A stretch of 64,000 bases of DNA from assembly GCA_947172415.1 (NCBI GenBank), contig OX359202.1, positions 2,702,001 to 2,766,000 on the forward strand, read 5' to 3'. The notes beneath the pieces are model-generated. The model was not told where the DNA came from and did no database searches. It was given only the letters and a program-made list of their open reading frames with translations. The number at the start of each line of letters is the position of its first letter. Position 1 is the first letter of the stretch. Source of the DNA: Chondrosia reniformis (lineage: Eukaryota > Porifera > Demospongiae > Chondrillida > Chondrillidae). This document shows positions 1-13,501 of this stretch, one piece after another. Both the position numbers and the translations under genes were made by a program.

Positions 1-444
1 TTGTATTTACTAGTTATATGTGTATGTCCTAGGTATGTGTATTAGTTGAATGTTCTAGTTGAATGTACTAGTTATATGTACTAGTATTATTTAATAGTTG
101 TGTGTTCTAGTTTTATTTACTAGTTTTTAGTACTCTTTGTAAGTAGTAGCTGTATGTAGTGGTTGTATGTACTAATTGTATATTCTAGTTGTATGTACTA
201 GTTTTATATACTAGTTGTACGTACTATATATATACTAGTTATAACGATTAGTTTCTAGTTGTAAGTACAAGTTGTATGTACTAGTTTAATGTACTTGTTC
301 TATGTAATACTTGTATGTACTAGTTTCCAGTTCTATGTTCTAGTTGTTTGTACTAGTTTCTAGTTTTATGTGTTAGTTGTATGTACTAGTTGAGTGTACT
401 AGTTGTATGTACTACCTTTTTGTACTAGTTGCATGTACTAGTTT
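1..444 (+). repeat. 13-bp satellite, plus orientation
   Basis: Degenerate tandem copies of CTAGTTGTATGTA. Most monomers differ from consensus by one to three substitutions, and one- or two-base indels shift the phase often. Nothing else is seen in this stretch. Confidence 0.95.
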
Positions 445-890
445 TAAAAATGTCGTGGCAAAATAGTCACAAGTATCATTAAATATTCATTACTCTAACC
501 TTTCCCAATGTCGCCGTCGTTATTTCGGTCTTCTTTGTGCAATAAATCCAATTTAATTGAATAGAAGCCATTGGATATACTCTGTTTTGTTCTATATATG
601 GAACAGTTAATATCATTATCATTCGATAGTATTGAACTGATTTGCTTGGGATTGTGCAATCAAGATGTCATCATTATATTAACTAAACGGAAGTAAAGCT
701 GTGCTACATATTGCATTTCGCAACAGTTCTGTTTCAAAGTTTCGTAGCTTTGGATCCATAACAGCTGAGACACATCCGATTGCACCGTTCGCTAGTACTT
801 TGGAAACCCTTTCAAATGATATCAAAAACGCGATTTCCGTTGCATACGCGAAAATGCCCCTTTTCGCATGGACGGTCACATATAATGTTG
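445..890. other. Unassigned non-satellite island
   Basis: About 445 bp of ordinary-complexity sequence interrupts the satellite. Overlapping open frames exist on both strands (minus 679-897, 72 codons; plus 701-958), but the plus frame runs into satellite and neither resembles a family I recognise. The minus frame has a normal amino-acid mix and could be an exon or element fragment. No terminal inverted repeat or clear target duplication was found. Confidence 0.5.
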
Positions 891-1437
891 TATGCATATA
901 TATACTAGTTGTATGTACTAGCTATTTACTGGTTGTATGTACTAGTTGTATGTATTAGTTTTATGTACTCGTTCTATGTACTAGTTGTATGTACTAGTTG
1001 TGTGGACTAGTTGTATGTACTAGGTGAATATACTATTTATATAAACTACTTGTATGTTTATATACTGGTTATATGTAGTAGTAGTGTGTTCTAATTATAT
1101 GTACTAGTTGAATGTACTAGTTTTATGTACTAGTTGTGGGCACTAGTTGGATGTACTAGTTGTGGGTTCTAGTACTAGTTATAATAGCTGCTAGGTAGGT
1201 ACTAGTTTTATGTACTAGTTGTTTGTACTACTTGAATGTACTAGTTGTGCGAACTAGTTGTCTGTCCTAGTTGTATGTACTAATTGTATGTACTAATTGT
1301 GTGTACTAATTGTATGTACTAGTTGTATGTACTAGTTGTGTGTACTATCGTAGGTTCTTGAACTAGTTATACTAGGTTTTAGGTAAGTAATAGTTTTATG
1401 TACTAGATAATAGTTATATGTACTAGTTGTATGCACA
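891..1437 (+). repeat. 13-bp satellite, plus orientation
   Basis: Same CTAGTTGTATGTA array as at the window start. It ends at a strand switch near 1438-1445, where an AT-rich spacer separates plus-oriented from minus-oriented monomers. Confidence 0.95.
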
Positions 1438-1444
1438 TAAAAAG

Positions 1445-4400
1445 TGTATATATAACTAGTACTCATAAGTAGTGATAAATACTAGTACATAAAACTAGGA
1501 TATACAACTACTTCATTTAACTAGTTCATCCAACAAGTACTTACAACCCCTACATAAAACGTGTATATAAAATTAGAAAGCATAACTAGAAGATACGCTT
1601 ATAACTTGTACATATGAATAGTACATACAACTAGTACATATAAATATTACATACAGCCAGTACATACAACTCGTACATAAAACTAGTACATACAACTAGT
1701 GCCAACAACTAGTAAGTAACTAGTATATGCATCTAGAACATAAAACTATGACATAAAACCAGATTATCCAACTACTAGTACCAATAGTACATACAACAAG
1801 TACATATAACTAGTTGATTCAACTAGTACTTACAACTCGTACATACAAATTGTACATAGACCTAGTAAGGATAACTAGAACAACTTGTACATATAAATAT
1901 TACATACAACGAGTTTATAAAATTAGTACGTGCAACTGGTACACACAACTCGTACAGGCAACTGGTGCACACAACTTGTACATACAAGTGGTAATAACAA
2001 CTAGTACATATTACTAGTGCATATAACTATTACTTATAACTAGGGATTACAACTAGTACATACAACAAGTACCTACAACTGGTACATATTACTTGTATCT
2101 ATAATTAGTGATTAAAACTAGTACCTACAACTAGTACATTTAACTAGTTCATAAAACTAGTACATACAAGTGATAATAGCAACTAGTACATTTTACTAGT
2201 GCATAAAACTGGTTTATACAACTAGTACATACATTTAGTACATACAACTTGTACATGCAACTAGTACATATAACTATTACTTATAACTAGTGATTACAAC
2301 TAGTACATACAACTGGTACATACAATTTGTACATACAACTAAAACACCCAACTAGTACATACAACTAGTACCTACAAGTGGTCCATATTACTAGTACCTA
2401 CAACTTGTGATTACAACTAGTACATACAACTAGTCCATACAACTAGTACATACCTAGTATATGCAACTAGTACATATAACTAGTACATACAACCAGTACA
2501 TATTACTAGTAAATACAAGTAGAATATACAACTAGTGTGTACAACTAGTAACTACAACTATTATAAAAAACTAATACCTATAACTAGTGATTTCCACTAG
2601 TACCTACTACTACTACACACATCTAGTACTTTAACTAGTACATATAACTAGTATAGACTACTTATACTTACAACTAATACATACAACTAGGACATACAAC
2701 TCGTAAACACACCTAGTACATTCATCTAGTACATACAACTTCTACTTACAACTAGTACATACACCTAGTCCATAACACTCATTCATACAACTAGTACAAA
2801 CATCTAGTTCTACAACTAGTACATAAATCTAGAGTATACAACTAGAACATACTAATAGTCCATTCACCTAGTTCTACAACTAGTATATAAAACTAGAGTC
2901 TCTAACTAGTAAACAGAACGAGTTCCTACAACTAGTACATATAACTAGTACATACAACCAGTACACCCAACTAGTACATCCAACTAGGACATACAACTAG
3001 AACATACAACTAGAACATACATCTAGTACCTACATCTAGTAAATATAATTAGTACATACAACTAGTTCATAGAACTCGAGTATGCAACTAATACATACTA
3101 CAGGTACATACAATTTGTACTTACAACTAGTACATACAACTTGTACATACAACTAGTATATACAACCAGTATATACAACTAGTCCATTCAACTAATACAT
3201 ACCTAGTATATGCAACTAGTACATATAACTAGTACATACAACCAGTACATATTACTAGTAAATACAAGTAGAATATACAACTAGTGTGTACAACTAGTAA
3301 CTACAACTAGTACAAATAACTAGTACCTATAACTAGTGATTTCCACTAGTACCTACTACTACTACATACATCTAGTACTTTAACTAGTACATATAACTAG
3401 TATAGACAACTTATACTTACAACTAATACATACAACTAGGACATACAACTCGTAAACACACCTAGTACATTCATCTAGTACATACAACTTCTACTTACAA
3501 CTAGTACATACACCTAGTCCATACCACTCGTTCATACAACTAGTACATACATCTAGTTCTACAACTAGTACATAAATCTAGAGTATACAACTACAACATA
3601 CTAATAGTACATTCACCTAGTTCTACAACTAGTATACATAACTAGTACATACAACCAGTACATCCAACTAGTACATCCAACTAGGACATACAACTAGAAC
3701 ATACAACTAGAACATACATCTAGTAACTAAATCTAGTAAATAAAATTAGTACATACAATTAGTTCATAGAACTCGAGTATACAACTAATACATACTACAG
3801 ATACGTACAATTTGTACTTACAACTAGTACATACAACTAGTACATAAACTAGTACATACAACCAGTACATCCACCTAGTATATCCAACTAGGATATACAA
3901 CTAGTGCATACAACCAGTACAGAGAACTAGTACATACAACAAGTTCATACAACTAGAACATACATCTAGTACTTACATCTAGTATATATAACTAGCACTT
4001 ACAACTAGTACATGCAACTAGTTCATAAAACTAGTACATGGAACTAGTACATACAATTTTTACATACAACCAGTGCATAGTACTCGTTCATACAAGCAGT
4101 CCATACATCTAGTACATGCAACTAGTAGATGCAAATTGTATATACAACTAGTACAAACAACAAGTACATACAACTAGTAAATACAACTAGTTCATACCAC
4201 TGGTACATACAACTAGTACCTGCAAGTAGTACATTCACCTAGTACATAGAACTAGTTCATTCAACTAGTCCTTCAAACTAGTACGACAACCAGTACATAT
4301 AACTGGTACATAGAACTAGTACATCCATATAGTACATACAAAGAGTACATACAAGTAGTACATACAAGAAGTACATACAACTTGTACATACAACTAGTAC

Positions 4401-7400
4401 ATACAACTAGTACTACAACTAGTACATAGAGCTAGAGTATACAACTAGTACATACAACTAGTCCGTATAACTAGAACATACACATATAACTAGTTTATAT
4501 AAATAGGACATGCAACTAGTACCTACATCTAGTATATATAACTAGCACTTACAACTAGTACATTCAACTAATACATACACCTAGTACATACAACTAGTAC
4601 ATTCAACTAATACATACACCTAGTACATAAAACTAGTACAACCAACTAGTACATACAACTAGAAAATACAAGTAGTACACACAATTAGTACATACAACTT
4701 GTACTCACAACTAGAACATACAACTAGTTCATAGAACTAGTACATGGAACTAGTACATACAACTTTTACATACAACCGGTGCATACTACTAGAACATACA
4801 AGTAGTACGTACATCTAGTACATACAACTAGTTGATGCAACTTGTATATACAACTAGTAAAAACAACTAGTACATACAACTAGTAAATACAACTAGTTCA
4901 TACCACTGGTACATACAACTAGTACCTGCAACTAGTACATACATCTAGTACATAAAACTTGTACATTCAACTAGTTCATAGAACTAGTGAGTATAACTAG
5001 AATATACACAACAACTAGTACATACAACTGGTACTACAACTAGAACATAAAACTCGAGTATTCAACTAATACAAACATCTAGTACATACCATTAGTACAT
5101 ACAATTAGTCCTACAACTAGTACATAGAGGTAGAGTATACAGCAAGTACATACAACTAGTACTTACAACTTGTACTTACAACTGGTACATACAACTAGTT
5201 CAAACAACTAGTACTACAACTAGTACAAACAACCAGTTCAAACAGCTAGTTCACAAAACAAGTACATTAACTACTCCATATAACTAGAAGATACACATAT
5301 TACTAGTATACATAAATAGTACATACAAGTATATACAACTAGCACATACACCTAGTGCAAACAACTAGTACGTAACTGGAATATGCAACTAGAACATTAA
5401 AGTATGACATAAAACTAGAATATCCAACTAGTAGCACAACTAGTACATGCAACTAGTACATATAACTCGTACATACAACTTGTACATAGACCTAGTAAGG
5501 ATAACTAAAACAACGTGTAAAGATAAATATTACATACAACAAGTATATAAAACTAGTGATTGCAACTGGTACATACAACTAGTACAGGCAACTGGTACAT
5601 ACAACTAGTACATACAAGTGGTAATACCAACTAGTACATATTACTAGTGCATACAACTAGTATATACAACTAGTACATACATTTAGTACATACAACTTGT
5701 ACATACAACTAGTACATATAACTATTACTTATAACTAGTGATTACAACTAGTACATACAACAAGTACCTACAACTGGTACATATTACTTGTATCTATAAC
5801 TAGTAATAACAACTAGTACCTACAACTAGTACATTTAACTAGTTCATACAACTAGTACATACAAGTGGTATTAACAACTTGTACATATTACTAGTGCATA
5901 CAACTGGTATATACAACTAGTACATACATTTAGTACATATAACTTGTACATACAACTAGTTCATATAACTATTACTTATAACTAGTGATTACAACTAGTA
6001 CATACAACTGGTACATACAATTTGTACATACAACTAAAACACCCAACTAGTACATACAACTAGTACCTACAACTAGTACATATAACTAGTACCTATAACT
6101 AGTTCACACAACTAGTACATACAACTCATACATACAACATGTACATAGAATTAGAGAGGATAACTAGAACATACACGAATAACTTGTACATATGAATAGT
6201 TCATACAACTACTTCAAACAACTAGTACATGCAACTCTTACATAAAACTAGTAAATGCAACTAGTATATGCAACTAATACATACAACCAGTACATTCATT
6301 TAGTCCATACAACTAGTACACACCTAGTATATGTAACTAGTATATATAACTAGTACATACAACCAGTACATATTACTAGTACATACAAGTAGAATATACA
6401 ACTAGTATGTACAACTAGTAACTACAACTAGTACAAGTAACTAGTACCTATAACTACAACTAATACATACAACTTGTACAGATAGCTAGTTTACACAACT
6501 ACTACATAAAACTCGTACATACAACTTGTACATACAACTAGTAAGGATAACTAGAACATACACATATAACTTGTACATATAAATATTACATACAACTAGT
6601 ACATTCAACTAGTACATGCAACTGGTACATACTACAAGTACATACAACCAGTACATACAACTAGTCCCTACAACTAGTACATTCAACTAGTACATACAAA
6701 AAGTAGTTACTATTTTTACAAACAACTAGTACATAATAGTCGTAAATAGAACTTGTACATACATCTATTACTATAACTAGTACAGACAACTACAGTGTAC
6801 AACTTGTACATACAACTAGTACATACAACTCCTTCTGACAACTAGTACATACGACTAGTACATACAACTCGAACATACAACTAGTACATACATCTAGTTC
6901 TACAACTTGTATGTATACCTAGTAGCTACAACTAGTACATACAACAAGTACATACAACCAGCACTTTAAACTAGAACTACAACTAGTACATACAACTAGT
7001 ACATGGAACAAGTACATACAAATAGTACATGCAACTAGTACATATTATTTGTACATACAACTATCACATACATCTAGTTCTACAACTAGTACATGGAATT
7101 AAAGCATACAACTTGTACAAAGTACTAGTACATACAACTTGTATTTATACCTAGTACATACAACTAGTTCATAGGACTAGTACATACAACTAGTACATAC
7201 AACTAGTACATACAACTAGAACATTGTACTCGTACATACAACTAGTACATACATCTAGTACTTTAACTAGTACATATAACCAGTATAGACAACTTATACT
7301 TACAACTAGAACATACAACTAGGACATACAACTCGTACATACAAATAGTACATAATTCTAATACATAAAACTTCTACTTACAACTAGTACATACACCTAG

Positions 7401-8409
7401 TCCATATAACTCGTTCATACAACTAGTACATACATCTAGTTCTACAACTAGTACATAAAACTAGAGTATACAACTAGAACATACTAATAGTAAATTCACC
7501 TAGTACTACAACTAGTATATAAAACTAGAGTATCCAACTAGTAAACAGAACGAGTTCCTACAACTAGTACATACAACTAGTACATACAACTAGAACTACA
7601 ACTAGTATATACAATTAGTTTATACAACTAGTACCTAGAACTTATACATACAACTAGTTCGTATATCTAGAACATACACATAGAACTAGTTTATACAACT
7701 AGTACATGCAACTAGTACATTCAACTGGTACTACAACTAGTAAATACAACTTGTTCATACAACTAGTACATACAACTAGTGCATACAACTAGTCTGTAAA
7801 AGTAGAAGATTCACATTTAATTGGTATATATAAATAGTACATACAACCAGTACATACAACTAGTGCATTCAACCAGTACAGAGAACTAGTACATACAACA
7901 AGTTCATACAACTAGAACATACATCTAGTACCTACATCTAGTATATATAACTAGCACTTACAACTAGTACATGCAACTAATACATACACCGAGTACATAC
8001 AATTATAGTACAATCAACTAGGATATACAACTAGATCATACAAGTAGTACACACAATTAGTACATACAACTTGTACTCACAACTAGAACATACAACTAGT
8101 TCATAGAACTAGTACATGGAACTAGTACAAACAACTTTTACATACAACCAGTGCATAGTACTCGTTCATACAAGTAGTCCATACATCTAGTACATACAAC
8201 TAGTAGATGCAACTTGTATATACAACTACTACAAACAACTAGTACATACAACTAGTAAATACAACTAGTTCATACCACTGGTACATACAACTAGTAAATT
8301 CAACTAGTACATACAACTAGTACATACAACTCGTACATACAACTATATAGTTCATGCAACTTGTACATACACCATGTACTTACAACTAGTAAATTCAACT
8401 AGTACATAT
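1445..8409 (-). repeat. 13-bp satellite, minus orientation
   Basis: Nearly 7 kb of TACATACAACTAG monomers, the complement of the flanking array. A longer-period duplication is visible: the variant order from about 2452 to 2810 recurs from about 3201 to 3590, an offset near 749 bp. Blocks near 5390-6110 repeat variant strings seen at 1710-2400. No gene is present. Open frames here are translations of the repeat. Confidence 0.95.
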
Positions 8410-8520
8410 GAGATTGTCAGTTTATCCTATTAAGAGAATCCACCACCAATTAAAAATGGAAACTAATTATTTATCTGGTAGTTAGTTTAAGAGGGAGAAC
8501 ATGGAGGAGGCATTGCTGTG

Positions 8521-8592
8521 GCAGTTGTAGCCCAGTGGCAGAGCAACTGGTGGTCATAACCAGCTGTCCTGGGTTCAATTCCCAGCAATTGC
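8521..8592 (+). other. tRNA-like cloverleaf in SINE (copy 1)
   Basis: The 72 nt fold as a tRNA. The acceptor stem GCAGTTG/CAATTGC has 7 pairs including one G-T. The D arm is GCCC/GAGC with one mismatch, the anticodon stem is CTGGT/ACCAG, and the T arm is CTGGG/CCCAG with loop TTCAATT. One extra A lies at position 26, and the anticodon loop GGTCATA lacks U33. Its register reads UCA, or CAU if shifted by one. These defects and the repeated context argue for a SINE head, not a working tRNA gene. Confidence 0.75.
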
Positions 8593-8862
8593 TTCTTTGG
8601 TGTTTTCCCTCCAATTGATGTTTGACTGATTATACTTGTGGTTTGATTATCACTTTGATTATTAATTGATTTATTCAGCTCTCCTGTGGTTGATGGTGGC
8701 CAGTGACCCATTGGTTAAGATGGTCCCTCCCACTGGAAAGGGGCTGGGGTTTGATTGTCAGTTTATCCTGATAAGAGAATCCACCACCAATTAAAAAATG
8801 GAAATTAATTATTTATCTGGTAGTTAGTTTAAGAGGGAGAACATGGAGGAGGCATTGCTGTG

Positions 8863-8934
8863 ATAGTTGTAGCTCAGTGGCAGAGCAACTGGTGGTCATA
8901 ACGAGCTCTCCTGGGTTCAATTCCCAGCAATTGC
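8863..8934 (+). other. tRNA-like domain in SINE (copy 2)
   Basis: Second copy of the tRNA-like head. The D arm is perfect here (GCTC/GAGC), but the acceptor start has changed to ATAGTTG and the anticodon stem has a mismatch (ACGAG). The B box GGTTCAATTCC is unchanged. Confidence 0.7.
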
Positions 8935-9005
8935 TTCTTTCGTGTTTTCCCTCCTATTGATGTTTGACTGATTATACTTGTGGTTTGACTATCACTTTGA
9001 TTATT

Positions 9006-10374
9006 CATACAACTAGTACATCCAACTAGTACATACGACTAGTTCATACAGCTAAAACATACATCTAGTACCTACATCTAGTAAATATAACTAGCACATA
9101 CAACTAGTACATACAACTAGTACATACAACTGGTTCAAACAACTGGTTCACAGAACTAGTTACACAACTAGTACATACAACTAGTACATACAACTAGTAC
9201 ATACAACTAGTGCATACAACTAGTACCACAACTAGTACATAGAACTCGAGTATACAACTAATACATACAACTAGTACATACAACTGCTTTACACAATTAG
9301 TTCACACTACTAGCATATACAACTAGTTCATAGAACTAGTTCATGCAACTTGTACATACACCATGTACTTACAACTAGTGAATTGAACTAGTACATACAA
9401 CTAGTGCATACTAATAGAACATTGACCTAGGTCTACAACTAGGACATAAAACTAGAGTATGCAACCAGTAGACACAACTAGTTCCTACAACTAGTACATA
9501 CTACTAGTACATCCAACTAGTACACACAACCAGTACATCCAACTAGTACATTCAACTAGTACATACAACTAGAAGATACATCTAGTACTTACATCTAGTA
9601 AATGTAATTAGTACATATAACTAGTACATACAACTAGTACATACAACTAGTACATACAACTAGTACATACAACTAGTTCATACAACTAGTACTACAACTA
9701 GTACATAGAACTCCAATATACAACTAATACATACAACAGGTACATGGAACTTGTACTTGCAACTATATAGTACATACAACTAGTACACACAACAAATACA
9801 TACACCTAGTACATACAACTAGTACAACCAACTAGTACATACAACTAGATCATACAAGTAGTACACACAATTAGTACATACAACTAGTACAAACAACTAG
9901 TACATACAACTAGTACATACAATTAGTTAACACCACTGATACATACAACTACTACCTGCAACAAGTACATAGATCTAGTACATAAAACTTCTACATTTAA
10001 CTAATAAAAACAACTAATACTTACAATTTCTAAATATAACTAGTGCACACCACTAGCACAAACAATGACTATCCAACTAGTACATAGAACTGGAGCATCT
10101 CACTAGTAGACACAACTAGTTCCTACAACTAGTACATACAACTCGTACATACAACAAATACATAGAATTAGTATTTTAAACTAGTACCACAAATAGTACA
10201 TAGAACTAGTACATGGAACAAGTACATACATATAGTACATACTACTAGTACCTACAAATAGTACACACCACTAGTACATAGTACTCGTACATACAACTAG
10301 TACATATTAGTCATATATACAATTAGTACATAAAACTAGTTCTATAACTAGGACATACAACTAGCACATACTTT
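9006..10374 (-). repeat. 13-bp satellite, minus orientation
   Basis: TACATACAACTAG array between the SINE and the non-LTR element. Its last 18 bases (10357-10374) are the left copy of the non-LTR target-site duplication. Confidence 0.95.
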
Positions 10375-10412
10375 AGAAACAAAAGCCTTAACGGAGAACC
10401 TTGTTACTTCTT

Positions 10413-10436
10413 GCCTTAGTTTACTAAGGCAAGGAG
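10413..10436. other. Perfect hairpin in the non-LTR 3' UTR
   Basis: CTTGCCTTAG and CTAAGGCAAG form a 10-bp stem around a TTTA loop. It lies downstream of the endonuclease stop, near the element's 3' end. It could be a structural signal for RT recognition, which is inferred from position only. Confidence 0.6.
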
Positions 10437-10640
10437 TATCTGGCTTGGACAACCCTCAGTCAGTTATGTTTTCCTTTCTTTTGGTTTTTAGCCAGAAGCC
10501 TCGGCTTTGCCTCCTTCCGGCAGCAGCAGACTGATGCGCGTCGGGCCAAAGTTGACCGTCATAATAGGAGGGAGTACCTCCCTACACCAATCCACTACTG
10601 CTTTCCAGAGGTCGACAGGCAAGGACTGGGACAGGACTAC

Positions 10641-11036
10641 TTATCGTCCAGGCCCCAATCCCTCAACAGATAGATGTCGCCTCAATATCCTCACAGCCGA
10701 ACAGAGAACAATTCTCTGCATGGCTCTCATCACTTCAACTGCACTTTTTGACAGCTTTGGAATTCCCCTAAGGTCTTCCAGGAGCGTCTCCACTGTCCCC
10801 AAAGCACCAATTATCGTCGGGACTACCTTAATTCGGTAGCCCCTAAATTGTTTCGTCATATCAGCCGCCAGCTTCTGGTACTTTTGGAACTTCTCTTGCC
10901 ATCTTCCATTAATATTGCTGTCAGTAGGAACTGACATCTCAATAATGAAGATGGACTTACATAGCCGATCTTCAACCACTAAGTCTGGCCTTCTTTCTGT
11001 CATTTCATCATCTGTAGGGATACTAGGATCCCACAA
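10641..11036 (-). pseudogene. Non-LTR restriction-like endonuclease domain (C-terminal piece)
   Basis: This piece encodes about 131 residues. It contains an RPDLVVED segment followed about ten residues later by IIEMSVPTDSN, then a Lys-rich helix (WQEKFQKYQKL). This matches the layout of the restriction-like endonuclease of R2/NeSL-type retrotransposons, which nicks the target for target-primed reverse transcription. The frame is the same as the RT frame upstream. The two are parted only by a TAA at 11082-11084, and the 15 codons after that stop are open up to this segment. The RT and endonuclease were therefore once a single protein. The first residue listed is not a true start. Confidence 0.75.
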
Positions 11037-11081
11037 GATTTTGACAAACCTATTCTCATAGACTGGTTTTGCTTCTAGTTT

Positions 11082-12932
11082 TTACCAGGGCTCTTCCTGC
11101 TTGAATACATATTCTTTCAACAGTCTCCACAACACTATCAGTATTGCCTGGTCATGTCTCTCTTTGTAGAGAGAAAATCCCTTGGGCTCACACATGTTTA
11201 GTATGTGTTTGACCGTTTCCATAGTCTTGCCACATTCTCTGCACATTAGGAGGCTAGAATTTCTCAGAATCCTATTTTGGTACCACCTAGTGTGCAGCAC
11301 ATCATCTTGGGCTGCGAGAATCAGAGCCACAGTTTGAGGTCTGAGTCTCCCCTCAGAAAGCCACACATAAGACTCCCTATTTGTGACTTGTCTGTGGTAT
11401 GAGCCCTGGTGAGACTTTTCGGCTGGGTTACTTTTTAACCTTTCAGTCTGAGCCTCCCGGAGCTCACGTGCCACTCTCCTCCATTCTCTTACACTATTTT
11501 GTGAGGGATCTGTCTTCAGCCACATTTCCGGTTCTAGTTCTATTCCGTGGCTTCTCAGTATCAATCTGGCTTCTTTCAAGACAGTCCTCCTCTGCTTTGA
11601 ACACTCCAGCCACTTTTGGTGTTTGACCACAACAGCTATGAGTGGATCATTGGCAGTATGGAGGTATCTTGCCAGATTCACAACAGCCCTGTCGTGATCC
11701 AAAGGAAAACTACAGAGCCCTCTGCCACCTTGAGAGCGAGGCAAGTTCACTCTTTCAATTGCAGAGTTATAGTGATGACACTGGTACTTTCTCATGATCT
11801 TTCTCACCATTCGGTCCAGTTTTGGAAGCTCACTTTGAGTCCACTTCAAAACTGGGTAAGAGTATCTCAATAGAGAGGCACACAACATGTTAGAGGCTTC
11901 TGCAGCATTCTTATCATTGAGGTGAGAGCCCCACACTTTGTGGAGTCTCCTCCTCAATTTGTTGATCAAGCAAGCTTTGACCTTGCTGTCATTTACCTCA
12001 AACAGTTGTTCTAGCCCTAGGTACTTATAGGTAGTACCTTTTTTAAGGCTCCTTATGGATTCTTCACTGCGTTCAGGGTTGTCTGGGCCAGCCAGAACTT
12101 TCCCTTTTTGCATGTGAGCTGTTCCACACTTTCTCACTCCAAACCTCATGCCAATGGCATTTGAGGTTTTCTCCACACATTCCATGGCTTCCCTGAGTTT
12201 ATCAGGCCCTCCAGCATATATCTTAAGGTCATCCATGTACAGCAAGTGTGACATTGTGTTCCTTTCCCCATTATGCCAGAGGGTATATCCCTTGGTTCTG
12301 TTAAGAACTTGGGATATGGGAGCTATGGCCAGACAAAAGAGGAGTGGCGATAAGGAGTCTCCTTGGAAGAGTCCCTTGTTATATTTAACAGGGGTGCTCC
12401 TAACCACCTTCCCCGCGGTCCTCAACTCAAGCCCAGTAGCCCAGTGTTTGGAGAAGAGCTCTATAGACCTCCGGATCCAACCTGGGCACTTGATGGCTTT
12501 TAGCACCTTCATCACCCACTTGTGAGGGACTCTGTCATATGCCTTCTCATAATCGATCCATGCCACACTAAGTGGCTTGCCCATAATTTTGGCATCTAGA
12601 CCGATTGATTGATCCAGCAATAGACAGTCCACACAGCCCCACCTCCCTTTCCTCATTGCTCGTTGAGCCATAGGTAAAAGATCATTAGTGTAGGTGTAAG
12701 TGAGTAATTCTGATGCAATGTATGCTGTAACAGCCTTGTACATTGTGTTGAGATACGCAATAGGTCGGTAGTTGGCCGCACTTTTTGGGTCACCTTTTTG
12801 GGGATGAGTAGAGTGCAACCCCTTGTAAGCCTGTCTGGGACTGACAGATCTCCGCTCACCACCCTCGTAGTACATCTGCCAAGGCAGACTGTGCAGAAGG
12901 GAGTGCTTTTCACCTAAAAGTGTGGATGCCAT
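11082..12932 (-). pseudogene. Non-LTR reverse transcriptase with CCHC knuckle
   Basis: The 616-codon frame carries most of a non-LTR RT. From the N-terminal side it has KGDPKSAANYRPI (start of the finger domain), AWIDYEKAYDRVPH (motif A, catalytic Asp), GLFQGDSLSPLLFCL (motif B) and LLYMDDLKIYAG (motif C, YMDD). A thumb region follows, then C-x2-C-x8-H-x4-C (CRECGKTMETVKHILNMC) near the C terminus. All visible catalytic residues are kept. The first 40 or so residues are out of the ancestral frame. The true upstream RT sequence (GPDGIHTF, then LTRGCTLLIPK) lies in other frames, and a missing G near 12793 restores the phase. The protein ends early at a TAA (11082), probably from CAA by C-to-T change. 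Confidence 0.85.
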
Positions 12933-13396
12933 CCGGCCCAGGGGCTGACCAGCTTTTTGCCTTTTCCAAGGCTTTCCTCATCAATGCGATAGGGACCTTC
13001 AGAGGAGGTTCTACCCACCCTCTTTTTGATTTCCTTTAGCCATTCTTTCACCCCAGGGTCATCTTTGTTGACCTTACCAACAGTACTTACAATCTTTGTC
13101 CAAAAGTCTCTTACTACCTCAATTGAGGGAGCTACATTGGAGGTTGGAACATTGCTATTCATCCGGAACTTCCTTTGGGTATTCCAAAGGTGGTTTTGTT
13201 CCTGGAATTTCCTGCGTTCAGCCGATCTTCGCTCTTGTAGGGTCCAGACCCTGAGTTTCCCCAGTGTCTGTTCCCGAGCTCTGATCAGCACATTCAGGTT
13301 TAATGAATGGAACTCCCTCCTAAGCTTTCTTCGGAGTACTTTCTGGCGTTTGGTCATAGGATTATTACTCTGTTGGTGCGCTATTTCCACATCCAA
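12914..13396 (-). pseudogene. Non-LTR polyprotein, segment before the RT
   Basis: A basic, helix-rich stretch (KRQKVLRRKLRREFHSLN and onward) precedes the RT fingers. It ends in a DPGVKEWLKEIKKRVG segment that usually sits just upstream of the RT in this group. The frame is open further upstream into the piece ending near 13502. It is lost near 12960, where one base change in an A-rich run shifts the GPDGIHTF block into another frame. It has no independent function and is part of the broken polyprotein. Confidence 0.65.
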
Positions 13397-13501
13397 CCAG
13401 GCAAGCAGTCTTCTAAACCTAAGGCCTTTGGCCTTCCTGTCACTTATGTGACCTTCCCGTCTCTTACTTCCCCTCTGATTATCTGATTTCCTTCCCTGGT
13501 T

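Larger units (their letters stand above)
8410..9005 (+). mobile_element. Tandem tRNA-derived SINE
   Basis: A unit of about 344 bp starts at 8410 and restarts at about 8754. The second copy is cut at about 9005, and the copies differ at few positions. Each copy carries a tRNA-like domain (8521-8592 and 8863-8934) with A-box-like and B-box-like (GGTTCAATTCC) pol III promoter sequences. A second tRNA-like segment lies at the unit junction (about 8697-8760). No coding capacity is expected. The minus-strand open frame at 8487-8711 is a translation of the tRNA-like sequence. There is no poly(A) tail at the satellite junction, so tail type and exact ends are uncertain. Confidence 0.75.

Noticed and set aside
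1814..2017. Open frame of 67 codons in satellite
   Set aside because: It is a direct translation of 13-bp monomers (TRTYKLYI-like repetition). Frame length follows chance loss of the TAG in each unit.
8521..8592. Functional tRNA gene
   Set aside because: The cloverleaf is good, but U33 is missing, one base is inserted before the anticodon stem, and the segment is part of a duplicated 344-bp repeat. A SINE head explains it better.
8487..8711. Minus-strand ORF of 74 codons
   Set aside because: It is antisense to the SINE tRNA-like region, and such frames arise wherever this SINE type occurs.
11399..13451. Plus-strand ORFs inside the non-LTR element
   Set aside because: They are antisense shadows of the RT frame and show no family motifs.
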